NCBI RefSeq assembly: GCF_947242115.1 | Contig: NC_074725.1 | Location: 23,665,898 to 23,729,897 of the forward strand | DNA: 64,000 bases | From: Biomphalaria glabrata | Lineage: Eukaryota; Mollusca; Gastropoda; Planorbidae | Direction of reading: 5' to 3' | Shown here: one piece after another, positions 46,520 through 57,173 of the stretch | How the letters are laid out: the number at the start of each line of letters is the position of its first letter | Numbering within the stretch: the stretch's first letter is position 1 | Position numbers and translations under genes: made by a program | The notes under the pieces: generated by a model | The model's database searches: none | Seen by the model: the letters and a program-made list of their open reading frames with translations, nothing else | What the model was told of the DNA's origin: nothing

Positions 46520-47690
46520 ATTGCTTAAAAAATATTGTTAGCTCAAACCGGTATCGAATTTATAATTTGGCTCTTTGTACGAACGATGGTACCCACTAGG
46601 CCAGCGGGCAAGGCATAATAGGATAACATAGACATACTAGAACTTGATCTATATTTAGAAGTCGTTAGAAGTCGTTAGATCTAGTCTAGATATACTTCGA
46701 AATCTAGAACATAGATGTAATATATATTAGATTTAAAACAAAAAAGCAAATCTTATAGAATCTTTTAGTAAATGTTAAGCAACTTTAAATTTAATAAACA
46801 ACTCACAGTTAACGGTATACTACGGCTGACTACGCCATGTTTGTTTTTAATTGTTTTTCTCTTAATAACTAATGAATGTTACATTAAACAAGCAAAATAT
46901 TTTTAAAAAATAAAAAAGCTTATCTAAAGGGGAAGAACTACGTTCTTAAAACTAAATCTACCAATAATGTACAGGTTATTTTCCTTATTCCATATCAAAA
47001 TAATTAATTACCATTAATTAATTGACTAATTAAGTATTTTTGTTTATTGGTTCATGTTTTGTTAGGTATAATAAATAATTGTTTGAATTACCAACTTGAT
47101 CAGAGAATGCGTGAGGGAGAAATAGCGTTAACAATTATTTAAGAGGATTAAACCCAACAAATTTAGCTATATATGTGAATACTAACGTATTAGTTCCCTT
47201 GTTACTATTTAACAAATTAATGAATTACCAGTAATTAATTGTCTAATTGGTTACTTTTTTGTATTGATACAAGTCTTGTCTATGTCAATAAATAATTGTG
47301 CTAAGTTTCAGCTTGATCCGAGAATAGGTGTGGTAGAAATAACATGTACACACTTTTTACCAGACAGAGTGAGTTGATATAATCTTTGTAAAAACAATTT
47401 GACTTTTTTTTTACCTTGACGCTGATCTCAAAAACGGCTCTAACGATTTTTCTAGAAATTTAACACTTGATATATTTCATTGAGAAATAAAATTACTAGC
47501 TCTTTGACCACACGGTAAAATCTCTCGTTTTACATTATCATTTTTCAAGTAAAGAAATGAAATAAATTTAAATTTATATCCAACATCGGTTTCGAAAAGT
47601 CTATTGCATTTTTGTAATGACAAGCTTTTTTGTCTGAAGTTTAATAAATTAATGTTCAGTAACATTGTACGCGTTGTCTTCTAAGTCTAC
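46520..47690. repeat. Composite of dispersed repeats J and G
   Basis: 46520-46870 matches repeat J (29930-30340). 46900-47395 holds two partial copies of the right part of repeat G, both with AATTACC and TTAATTGACTAATTAAG- or TTAATTGTCTAATTGG-like words. 47396-47520 is an inverted copy of the right part of repeat J. The order suggests insertion of G-type sequence into a J-type copy plus an inversion, but divergence is too high to be certain. Confidence 0.45.
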
Positions 47691-48115
47691 ATCTAAATGC
47701 TGATCATTATAAAGTTTACTACAATTGCTTAACCAGGATTCTTCCTCGGTGTTATGGAGTGTTTCTATGGTGACACTTTGAAGATGTTAGCGATTGGTCG
47801 TGAATGATGCAGGAGAGGTGGCATTGTCGTTAGCGGGCTTGGTGAGCACAGACGACTCCATAAGGTGAGACTGAAAGGTTGTCGTTGTGCGATTGTAGTG
47901 AGTTAGATTTTGTTTTAAATGCCATTTTATGCTAAAATTTAAGTCTAAAATATTTATTGGATTTCATCATAAGTTGATTTTGTCAAGAAAAACCTAAAAA
48001 CAAAAAATACTTTATTGTAAAAAAAAAAACAACAAAGCTTATACGAAGTGTAGGCCCTAATTGTATCAATTTTTATAGTTCCATCGTTTGGATCAGTCAT
48101 GTAATTAAATTTATA
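47691..48115. other. No feature seen
   Basis: AT-rich spacer with no coding signal. Confidence 0.45.
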
Positions 48116-48117
48116 AT

Positions 48118-48440
48118 AGATCTAGACCAAAAACAATAAATCTGTGTGATTAATAATATTCTTACCAATCGTTTTTGTTTAGCCCGATTTCATGCTTTTA
48201 GCTTTCTCGATACGTTGTGATCCTATCACTTCTCTAGACCAGTTGGGAACATCGGGGGGGGGGGAGGGCAAGAAAGGGAAATCTGGGTGAATTTCACGTT
48301 ACGTGCTAACAACTCTGCTAGTGAGGCTCTAGAATAGATTCTATTGTTATATATTGTAAAGCTTCTTTCCCTTGTTCGAGATACTATAGAATTATCAATA
48401 GTTAATAAACTAATTTTTTTTTATTGATTCTTGTGTTGAA
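48118..48440. repeat. Dispersed repeat G, third copy
   Basis: It starts GATCTAGACCAAAAACAATA and shares ATTTCATGCTTTTAGC, TCGATACGTTGTGATCC and a G run with 13768-14290. Part of the tRNA-like segment (CGTGCTAACAACTCTGC) remains. Confidence 0.6.
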
Positions 48441-48659
48441 GGGGACCGTTTTTTTTTTTGTCTTTTTTTTAAATCTTAAATTCATTAATTTTAAAGGGAA
48501 AAACAGTAGGTTGTAGCAAGAGGTATTGTCTTTTATTAATGTTTTGCTTGTATGCTTAAAAATACAAAAATGATGTAGGGATCAGGTCTGTGATGCTAAG
48601 CATCTGTTTATGCTTTTTTAAAGTCTGTGTTTAAAAAAAGTTATTATTTAAACGTTTAA

Positions 48660-49135
48660 CGGGATATAGCGTTCTTTTAATATAGCTGATAACTTCTGAT
48701 CTAGGGTTCCTTTAATATAGCTGATAAATTGTGATCTAGGGTTAGGGTTAGGGTTAGGGTTAATATAGCTGATAAATTGTGATCTAGGGTTAGGGTTAGG
48801 TTAGGGTTAGGGTTAGGGTTAATATAGCTGATAACTTGTGATCTAGGGTTCCTTTAATATAGCTGATAATTTGTGATCTAGGGTTCCTTTAATATAGCTG
48901 ATAACTTGTGATCTAGGGTTCCTTTAATATAGCTAATAACTTGTGATCTAGGGTTCCTTTAATATAGCTGATAATTTGTGATCTAGGGTTCCTTTAATAT
49001 AGCTGATAACTTGTGATCTAGGGTTCCTTTAATATAGCTGATAATCTGTGATCTAGGGTTCCTTTAATATAGCTGATAACTTGTGATCTAGGGTTCCTTT
49101 AATATAGCTGATAACTTGTGATCTAGGGTTCCTTT
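48660..49135. repeat. 35-bp minisatellite, about 13 copies, with two embedded telomeric tracts
   Basis: The unit is GATCTAGGGTTCCTTTAATA followed by TAGCTGATAACTTGT. In two early units the CCTTT after GGGTT is replaced by runs of TTAGGG (48738-48762 and 48786-48821, about four and five units, one of them shortened to TTAGG). The normal unit already contains the near-telomeric word CTAGGGTT. Confidence 0.95.
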
Positions 49136-49555
49136 ACGTTTTCATTTCTAAGTGCATGTTTCATGCATTGCCTCAGAAAAGAATATAATTTATATTGTTG
49201 CCTACAATATGTCGTGGAATGACAGCGGGCAGGCCTGGAGTTCGTTTATAATGCAGTGCATAACGATTGGTCGCATTGAAAGACATCATAACAAATGTGC
49301 ACAGTAGATAGTTCTTGAACTAAAATTGTTTAGCCTTTCAACGTGGAACTGCTAATGTTTTAATTGCTGATGAAGCGAAAAACATCAATTAAAATAATAT
49401 GGCTAACTTTGATACCAAACTGCCAATATTTTACTAGACCAACTCAGACAAGAATCTATGTATATAATTCTCTTCATGGTTTGACAGTTTGGACACAAAG
49501 AAGTAAAGGAAAGATCACTCTTAAAGTTACCCCATGAAAAAAAAAAGGTGGGAGA
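49136..49555. other. No feature seen
   Basis: Spacer with no coding or repeat signal. Confidence 0.45.
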
Positions 49556-49834
49556 ACAAGTAGTATTCACCCGTCACTAAATAGCAGGGCCGGACTTATC
49601 CATTGTGACCAAGAAATCATGGAAAGAGAACAAGTAAACTACTCTGTATTCACCCATCACTAAATAGCAGGGCCGGACTTATCCATTGTGACCAAGAAAT
49701 CATGGAAAGAGAACAAGTAATCTACTCTGTATTCACCCGTCACTAAATAGCAGGGCCGGACTTATCCATTGTGACCAAGAAATCATGGAAAGAGAACAAG
49801 TAATCTACTATGTATTCACCCATCACTAAATAGC
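49556..49834. repeat. 83-bp tandem repeat, about 3.4 copies, containing the left end of TIR family K
   Basis: Each unit includes GAGAACAAGTAATCTACT, TCACTAAATAGCAGGGCCGG and ATCATGGAAA. The words AAATAGC and AGGGCCGGACT are the target site and first bases of the element starting at 49835. The last, partial unit runs directly into that element. Confidence 0.9.
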
Positions 49835-50476
49835 AGGGCCGGACTCAACCGTTGTGGGTCCCTGTGCGAAACGGATTTCGTGGGGCCAAGTTTGGGTAGG
49901 GATACGGATAATAAGTGAAAATTAAGAGTTTTTATTAGAAAATAAATTCGTCTTTGCATTTTATTCATTCTTTACTAATTACAGAATTACTTTACGAGCC
50001 TTGCGTGTAGCGATGTCCTACAGTATATCATAAAAGTTCTATTTCCTAAGTAGACCACGTTCAATAGCAAGAATTACCAAATGTTTCAATCTATCTACGA
50101 AAATTGTTGACCTCAAGTAATTCTACATTATTTTGAGGGGCGGGAAGCTTGTTTCACTAGATTCCACAATTACGAGTAGTGCATAATGCCGTTTTTTTAA
50201 AGCATTTTCCATATTGAATGACACCCCAAAATGAGAATTTTGTCTATATATTTCAGGAGTATGAGTTCTCAAAAGATTTTAATAATTTCCGAAGCTATCC
50301 AGGACTTTTTCGTATATTTTGCAATTTCAGGAGATTTCCAGCAGCTCCTGGTAAATCAGGCGGCCGCGGGAAATCTGTTATAAGTTATAAAATGGTTTAA
50401 TTTAATAATTTACATCTAGAATTAGCGGGGCCCACTGCGGTCGCATAGGTTGTGGTGGCCTATGGCCGGCCCAGGA
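49835..50476. mobile_element. TIR element family K, 642 bp, with a 7-bp direct flank repeat
   Basis: It begins AGGGCCGGACTC and ends, in reverse complement, TCCTGGGCCGGCCATAGG; GGGCCGG is shared. AAATAGC flanks both sides (49828-49834 and 50477-50483). A partial copy lies at 37983-38250 in the opposite direction. A 60-codon frame inside (50218-50400) overlaps conserved non-coding words and is probably not a gene. A hAT relation is possible; with one more base the flank would be 8 bp with one mismatch. Confidence 0.6.
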
Positions 50477-50677
50477 AAATAGCGGCGTATGCTACGGCGT
50501 GGGTCGACTAGTACTGAACTAAAAGGCCAAGCATCCAATAAAAAGTATTTAAAAAAAGCCTGTCCTAACTCAATCAATAACTTGAGTTATTCTATACAAG
50601 TAATTTATAAGTGCCAAAACTCATGGGCTTATATTCCTAACATACATTTGAATATTTCATAGGCCTTACTTACTTAG
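50477..50677. other. Spacer
   Basis: AT-rich; nothing seen. Confidence 0.4.
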
Positions 50678-50962
50678 GTTTAGGTCCTCCTGCGCCGTTC
50701 AGCACATTGGGCGGCAAGCTGTCTCCATAAAGTTCTGTCATTGGCAATGTCTGAAGCCTCCTCCAATCTGGTGTCCACTGTTCTGACGTCCTCCATGAAA
50801 GTGTGGCGCCAAGTGATACGAGGACGTCCCTGTTTGCGCTTTCCTCGTATTGGCCTCCATGTCATCGCAACTCTTGGTATGCGTAATTCATTTTGTCGAA
50901 GAACATGTCCCGCAAACTTCATGCGACGCTCTGTCACAACCTGACTAAGTGGTCGACTTCAT
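50678..50962 (-). mobile_element. LINE (family E1), best-preserved C-terminal copy
   Basis: 85 open codons read MTERRMKFAGHVLRQNELR, then GKRKQGRPRITWRHTFMED and DRTLWRQLAAQCAERRRR before the stop near 50680; upstream RPLSQVV stays in frame to about 50962, where similarity ends. The block order (AGHVLR, RGRP/QGRPRITW, WR) is the standard C-terminus downstream of the reverse transcriptase in many APE-type LINEs. The clade cannot be fixed from this piece. This is a 5'-truncated copy with no stop in the preserved part, hence younger than the copies at 21580, 26110 and 61284. Confidence 0.8.
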
Positions 50963-51282
50963 ACGCCTATTCATCTAGAAATGACAAACTGAAGATCTGT
51001 ATTGTGCGTCGTACACCTTATTGTAAATTGATAATTCCTATTTGCTGTATTTGAGAACCATTGTCTACTATATTTTATCTACGTAGATAGCGATGTCAAG
51101 GACCAGATGCTAATGAAGGTGTAATTGTTTTAAAGTAAAATGTCTACAAATATCGTGTTACCTCCATCCAATCACTTTTTCTTGCCCTTAACCATGACTG
51201 CCTCCCAAAAGACATTAGAGAGACATAATTATTACAGCGAATGGCGCCCAGGATAACCAGCTAATTACTGCTAATTACTGAA
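50963..51282. other. No feature seen
   Basis: Spacer between two LINE relics of different families. Confidence 0.4.
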
Positions 51283-51550
51283 AAAAAAACGCAAGCTAAA
51301 ACTCTATGGCCATATTACAAGGTCTTCAAGGCTCAGAGATCTTCCTTCAGCGAACAGTACCAGTAAAATAGAAGAAGAGGCAGACTTAGAAAGTGATGGG
51401 AAGACAACATAAAAGAATGGACGGGGGGGCCTGCCATTGAAAGAGGTCCTACCCAGGCAAAAGACAGAGAGGAACGGAGAAAGACGGTTGACAAATATTT
51501 TTCGGTGCCCCCAACGGTCCAACAGACTAGGGGAAGGTGAAGGTCACCTC
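51283..51550 (+). mobile_element. LINE relic (family E2), C-terminal part
   Basis: The plus strand encodes KLKLYGHITRSSRLRDLPS, then RRGRQTRK-like remnants in shifted frames, GGPAIERGPTQ- or GLPLKEVLPRQ-like words, and ERNGERRLTNIFRCPQRSNR. YGHVTRSS and the final RRLxNxxxxPQRS block are typical of another APE-type LINE C-terminus. It has at least two breaks. Related pieces: 12050-12330 and 13140-13305. Confidence 0.65.
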
Positions 51551-52584
51551 TTAATTGAACCATTAAATTTGCGTGCACAGAATTATAAAACTATATGGTT
51601 GAACTAATTAGACAAATTATTTGCACGACAAAAATTATAAAAACTATTGACGTTTTATATTTATGTCTATTACTGTTAAACAATCATTTTGACAACTGAA
51701 GCATAAACTTAAGCTACAGACGCGAATAGGTTGTATACCTAGTGTTTAGTTTTGTTTGGTGCAGAGATTTAAAATGATTATATTTTTTTCCCATATTCTT
51801 TCAGTTGAGTTCCCCAGACACTCCTACGGCACTCTGACTTTGTACTTTTTCGGAACGGAAAACAGCAAATGTGCACTGCAGGAATCATCTAATGCCCCAA
51901 TGCTGGTTGATAATAATGGTCAGTATGAAGAATACATGAAGAGTATTACTTTACAATCATATCTAATTATTACAAAGCTTATATCAACTGTACTTGACAG
52001 ATGAGGTGGTATAAGTTGAATTAGTCTCCCTGAGGAGGCTTGAGCCATGAGTTTAAATTCAATTAGTACAACTTTTTTAATGCTTTCAAAGATCGAGGAA
52101 CTTTTACTTAGATACACCCGTATTTGCCCTCCTCCCTTTTTTTCCAAACTGGATCTGACAATGGATACGATCGTAGCGAATTGAAAAATCTAAAAGCATG
52201 AAAACCAAAACAATTGGTTAAAAAATGTATTACTGTTAGTCTAGTCTCTAGATCTGTTACAAAATGTAATCACATGAATGATCCCAACTAATTGATACAA
52301 TTGCACTTTATAAAAACTTAGATTTTTTAAAAAGTATTTTCTATATTATTTTTTATTACAGACCTACATGTGTAGAGAAACCAAGTGACGTATGACCTTG
52401 TAAGTGACCTTGCACCTCTGGTAATGCTACTATTATCATTTATGATTGTGTATAAAGTAGACCTTACGCGCCTGAAGCATGCTCAATGCGCTTTGGCTCA
52501 ATCTCTTCAGTGCACATGGAGGGGGAGGGGGGGTTGGAGAATCCATATGAAAATGTTAGTGCCGTTGTTTAGACTTATAAATTG
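51551..52584. other. No gene seen
   Basis: AT-rich. Frames at 51756-52004 and 52385-52609 are not recognised. Confidence 0.45.
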
Positions 52585-53150
52585 TGCAGGGCTGGTAAAC
52601 AAGAGATGAAGGTGTGCAGGGCTGGTAAACAAGAGATAAAAGTGTGCAGGGCTGGTAAACAAGAGATGAAGGTGTGCAGGGCTGGTAAACAAGAGATGAA
52701 GGTGTGCAGGGCTGGTAAACAAGAGATGAAGGTGTGCAGGGCTGGTAAACAAGAGATGAAGGTGTACAGGGCAAGTAAACGAGAGATAAAAGTGTGCAGG
52801 GCTGGTAAAAAAGAGATGAAGGTGTGCATGGCTGGTAAACAAGAGATGAAGGTGTGCAGGGCTGGTAAACAAGAGATGAAGGTGTGCAGGGCTGGTAAAC
52901 AAGAGATGAAGGTGTGCAGGGCTGGTAAACAAGAGATAAAAGTGTGCAGGGCTGGTAAATAAGAGATGAAGGTGTGCAGGGCAAGTAAACGAGAGATGAA
53001 GCTGTTCAGGGCTGGTAAACAAGAGATAAAGGTTTTAAGGGCTGGGTAACGAGAGATGAAGGTGTTCAGGGCTGGTAAACAAGAGATAAAGGTTTTAAGG
53101 TCTGGGTAACGAGAGATGAGGGTGTGCAGGGCTGAATAATGAAAGATGGA
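52585..53150. repeat. 30-bp minisatellite, about 19 copies
   Basis: The unit is GTGTGCAGGGCTGGTAAACA followed by AGAGATGAAG. Right-hand units are more diverged (AGGTTTTAAGGGCTGGGTAA). 30 is divisible by 3, so frames of 126-242 codons stay open on both strands (for example VCRAGKQEMK on plus); the similar openness of several frames argues against coding. Confidence 0.95.
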
Positions 53151-53349
53151 TGTGGCTAGTTTAACATCGATTTGTCTTTTTAGTCTCTCTCTCAAGCTGT
53201 CACTAGGATCTCTATAAAGTAGAAACTCCTTCAGTTCTAGAATGCTTTGACACACGAGACTTAAACATCTCAACTCTATAAATATTTTATAAGCACATAA
53301 CAAAACCTATTCAGTATGTAGCATGAAAATACACCTGCACTAGTTTCTA
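53151..53349. other. Spacer
   Basis: The minus-strand frame that runs through the 30-bp array begins here; nothing recognised. Confidence 0.4.
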
Positions 53350-54215
53350 TCTATAAAGTAGAAAGTAAGGCGTATGTATGTATGTATGTATGTATGTTAC
53401 GAATAAAAACCAAAACCGTTTGACCAATCTTGATACAGCTTGGCAGAAATGTTCCTTGGGCACTAACTTAGACCGTAGTAGTATGCACTGTAGCCCTAAA
53501 ACCAACTTAAAACCCTCCAAAAAAAAAGCTTTCCAATTCTATGAAAGCATTATAACCTCATCGATCTAGGCTATGTTTACCATATTGACATGAAAAGATC
53601 GACATGATCTAGATCTAGTTTTAAGAACTGCACTTTGCGATGATGGTTTTTTACTTTGACACATGAACATACAACATATAGTCTATTGGTTTCATTATTT
53701 AATCAAATTAACCTTCAAATGTGTGTTTCAAATGCATTTTTACATCAATTCGTTCCATATATCTGCGAATTTAGAATTCCTGACGAACATTGTTTCATTA
53801 AACATTACGTGAAATGTTACACATCCATCTATTCCTAGGTTTAAAACTCTAATTCCACTCTAAGATGATGGAATTTCTCTTCGCAAAAATAGTTTTATAA
53901 TTAAACACATAAACATATTACTTATAGTTTCATTCATTTGTTATTTTAATCAAATTAACATTCTAATTTTTTTTTCCAAAGCATTTTTACATAGGTCTAC
54001 ATTCATTCGGCAATGCTTTCATAAAAAATTAAATTCAGGTCAATTAGCTATTTTTAGCTCCATTCATATTTTTTTTATTCATGAATTCATGCATTCGCTT
54101 TACTTATAACATTATTATTTTCTTTAATTGTTTCTAATGTAAATGTAAATGTTTCAGTGACAATATCAGCAATAAGCAAGTTAAGACCCGCAGGCAGCGG
54201 GTAATATCTGTCTAG
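53350..54215 (+). mobile_element. Non-autonomous Helitron-like element, about 866 bp
   Basis: The 5' end is A followed by TCTATAAAGTAGAAAGTAAG, then a (TATG)n run. The 3' end has a stem-loop ACCCGC-AGGCA-GCGGGT (54186-54202), nine bases, then CTAG (54212-54215). A 5' TC and a 3' hairpin 9-12 bases before CTRR are the Helitron signature, and no TIRs or target duplication are expected. The base after CTAG is A rather than the usual T. No Rep/helicase coding sequence is present. A single copy in this window. Confidence 0.65.
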
Positions 54216-54290
54216 AAAATATATATATATATATATCCAGACTTGCAACACATATACACATGCATTCCCTCACATACACTTGAACGCATA
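54216..54290. repeat. TA microsatellite and spacer
   Basis: A (TA) run of about eight units (54220-54236) adjoins the Helitron 3' end. Confidence 0.7.
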
Positions 54291-54820
54291 TAGGGCCAGA
54301 TAATACTTTTCAACATATATATTTATAAAGTCATTAGCCCTGTTCCCCAAGATACACATAGACAAGCAGACGTGTCAGACGCGGCACACACACTTGTCAG
54401 GTATTGGGGACATTCAAACACAGGAGCACGTTTCAAACGTCCAGTCCAACAGCAGACGTCACATTTCTTGAACAGAAAGTACGCAGTCAGAATCGAGTTG
54501 CTGATATTGACGTGGCAGGGGCGTCTCTCCAAAACGTGGTCGTGCCCATTTTGAAATCTAGATCTAGTTCCCGCACAAATATTTCGCAGCCAGGTTTGGT
54601 AATTATCGACATTGAGAGAGGAATGAGTCCAATAAGCATACGATTGAGCTACAAAGGAGGATGTTGTAATTTATTCGATAGCGAGTCCGAGCAGATGCTG
54701 ACCAATACACGTGCACACTAACCAGGACGTCCCTACTTCAAAGAAAGAATCATGTGTGTTGACCACTTTGACAAACTGACAAGTCTGTAACACCAAATCT
54801 CTCTTTCTATAAGTCTCTAT
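54291..54820. other. Unassigned, base-balanced stretch with a 105-codon open frame
   Basis: The frame at 54404-54721 (plus) lies in sequence less AT-rich than its surroundings and has mixed residue composition, unlike the repeat-driven frames. I recognise no domain, and the splice context is not convincing. It could be an exon fragment, a transposon piece or chance. Confidence 0.25.
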
Positions 54821-54827
54821 CTTTCAC

Positions 54828-54862
54828 TCACTCTTTCTCTCCCTCTCGCTCTCTCTCTCTCC

Positions 54863-54894
<32 letters not shown>

Positions 54895-54912
54895 TACTCT
54901 CTCTCTCGATCT
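54828..54912. repeat. CT microsatellite
   Basis: CTCT-rich tract with a few interruptions (CTCG, TACT). Confidence 0.9.
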
Positions 54913-55016
54913 AACATTGTTTACCACCATAAAACTATCGCATTTATTCCCATACACAACTCTTGCTGTTTTAAAATTTGTCTTACTAAATTTCCTAAAC
55001 AATAAGAGCTAGCATC

Positions 55017-55152
55017 TAACCTTACATCGTGACCTTACATTGTGACCTTACATTGTAACCTTAATTCATAACCTAACAACGTGACCTTATATCGTAACCT
55101 TACTTCGTGACCTTACATCGTAACCTTACATAGTTACCTTACATCGTAACGT
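55017..55152. repeat. 13-bp tandem repeat, about ten copies
   Basis: The unit is GTGACCTTACATC or GTAACCTTACATT, with scattered changes. Confidence 0.85.
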
Positions 55153-55488
55153 CACCAAGAAAAGACAAATAAGACAACGTGTGATTAAAAAATAACAACA
55201 ACATAAACTTTAGAAAAATTAAAAAAAAAACATAATTGTCTGTAAAACTAGAGAGGCTCTTCGTTTTTAGAGAGAGGGAGAAAGGGTTAGGGAGAGCGAG
55301 GGAGAAACTGAGGTCATAGTAACCAATCTGAACCCTAGTGGGGATCTTTCGGTACAAAGTACTAGTTCTAGAGATCAATTCAGAGCTTAAAAACAACTTG
55401 AAGGTCCAGCATTAATGTATATGTGTGTGTGTGAGTAAGAGAGATCTGTAGAGGCACCAGTCAAAACTGACAAAAAAAAAGTCCTTTT
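55153..55488. other. No feature seen
   Basis: A frame at 55139-55396 on the minus strand is composition-driven. A GAGA-rich tract lies near 55268-55305. Confidence 0.4.
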
Positions 55489-55690
55489 TAGCGGCCACCG
55501 AAAGGGGGAAAAGACTCTATTAGTTCTGTGTGGCCTGTCTGTCGGTCAGTCCCGTTTAGATCTCAGAAACTAGAAGAGAAAATGAAAATCGGACATCATG
55601 ATATTTTAGAACATTCAAAGTTCTAATGCAACGGCTACTTTTTTTTCTTTTCCGAAAGTGAACCATCTAATTTTTACAATTATATATGCA
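55489..55690 (+). repeat. Dispersed repeat F, longer copy
   Basis: It begins TTTTTAGCGGCCACCGAAAG and includes GTCCCGTTTAGATCTCAG and ATCATGATATTTTAGAAC. A short copy is at 12849-12935. No ends defined. Confidence 0.55.
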
Positions 55691-56405
55691 AACAGATTGT
55701 TCAAAAAATTACACCACTTTTCAATGAAAAACTTGAGGGGAGGTAACTTTTTTTTAAAAAGGTCATGGACTTCATTAATAAATTAAGCTTCATTCATAGA
55801 TTTGCGATTTGGTACAAAAACATTGCATCTAAGGTCACAATGGTAAAAGTGTCAATGGATAATTATAAAATATATTTCCCACTTATTAACTCAGTTTCAA
55901 AAATAACAAACTACTTTAATAGCGCGCAGTTTTGACATATCCTCATTATAGGGGCTTACACTTGACAGTGACAGTCTAAATAAGACTAAATACAACCCAG
56001 ATCTACATAATTAAAATACGAGTTCTAGTCTAGATATAGTAGATTCTATATCAAAATTCTATATAGATCTAGGCTTAGATCTAGTTCGAGACCTAGACTT
56101 AGATCTTGAATCTAGATTTAGATCTAAAACTAGGTCTAGATCTAGCTAGATCTAGTCTAGTTTGTACGACAAATGACAATGGAGATATTAATTTTTATTT
56201 GCGAGGGGAAAGTCTTGTCATGTCATTTGTACACAATTGTAGCTTAAAGTAGGTCAAGAATTTTTTTTTCGTGTAGCTAATTTAATTTTGTAAGAAGAAT
56301 AAATCCTTTTTAGTTTTTTTTATTACAATGTAACATGTTATTAATTTTTATGGATAAGGTTAATAATTATTATTTTAACAAATATAAGTGTACGCTAAAT
56401 GAGTA
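55691..56405. other. No gene seen; GATCTAG-rich tract
   Basis: 56010-56160 is dense in AGATCTAG and TCTAGA palindromes in irregular order, like a decayed short tandem repeat. Confidence 0.5.
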
Positions 56406-56409
56406 TATG

Positions 56410-56553
56410 GAGATGCTATGGCTGAGGGGTAAAGCACTTTGAACTGGAAGTCCCGTGTTCGAATCCTGGTGAAGACTCTAGGTGGACCACTTGGGGGCCG
56501 ATTTTGAGTTTGTGTTTCACACAAACTGTCTTTGTAACCTTGTTTTTTTTTTT
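56410..56553 (+). mobile_element. tRNA-derived SINE, family B, copy with head and body
   Basis: The A-box region TATGGCTGAGGGGTAAAGCA lies at 56417-56436 and the B-box GTGTTCGAATCCTGG at 56455-56469, followed directly by the B body (GTGGACCACTTGGGGGCC, ATTTTGAGTTTGTGTTTC, GTAACCTTG) and a T run. The body matches 13318-13420, 43765-43848 and 63503-63585. The head is close to that of SINE A (GGCTGAGCGGTAAAGCGC, GTTCGAATCCTGGTGAA). Confidence 0.8.
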
Positions 56554-57150
56554 CTAAAACCAGGTCATGACATGTCATCACATGATACTCTATTTTGTTA
56601 AAATAATCCCTAAGCATTTGGTTTTTTTGGGGGGACAAAATAAGTCTCCTTGCACCCTCCCCCCAACCTTTCAGAGCACCCAACTACAAGCTCTACGTGT
56701 CTACCATCTTCAAGACTTATACACCCAGCAGTTGGTTTCAGAGAAAGACTTGTTGACCTGAGTTTCTAGGAATCAACTCACCAGGTGTGGGTAACTTCCG
56801 TGTTCAAGTGCTAATCCTGCATTGAGGACCCCACCCAAAGTTTCTGACATGGTTCTGGTGTTTTGCAGAAGAGGAACTCGAATAGTATAAATGGGGCCTA
56901 CATTCCTGGTCCACCTGAAAACTTTGCTACAATTTCCCGCCTCACCCCCCCTTGACCTTTGTTTCTTTCCTTAAACTTCTAGAATATATATATATATATA
57001 TTATACCTGTGTGTATTTCAGTTGGAAATTCATTCAAAGCTTTAACACAGGAGGCAGGGTTAACGAGAGACGGACAGGCAAAAGCCACGCCTACCTTTAA
57101 TTGACAGAATGTTTTGTAAACTATCTGGGCGATAAATTATCGGAAACAAA
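56554..57150. other. No gene seen
   Basis: Contains a TA run near 56984-57001. Frames near 56375-56761 are not recognised and overlap the SINE. Confidence 0.45.
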
Positions 57151-57173
57151 ATTATTATTTTTATTATTATTAT
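57151..57173. repeat. ATT microsatellite at the 3' end of the R4/Dong-like LINE
   Basis: A short (ATT)n run with one interruption. On the minus strand it is a TAA-type run directly after the LINE 3' untranslated sequence. Confidence 0.8.

Noticed and set aside
52507-53303. Frames of up to 242 codons on both strands
   Set aside because: Products of the 30-bp array, open in several frames alike.
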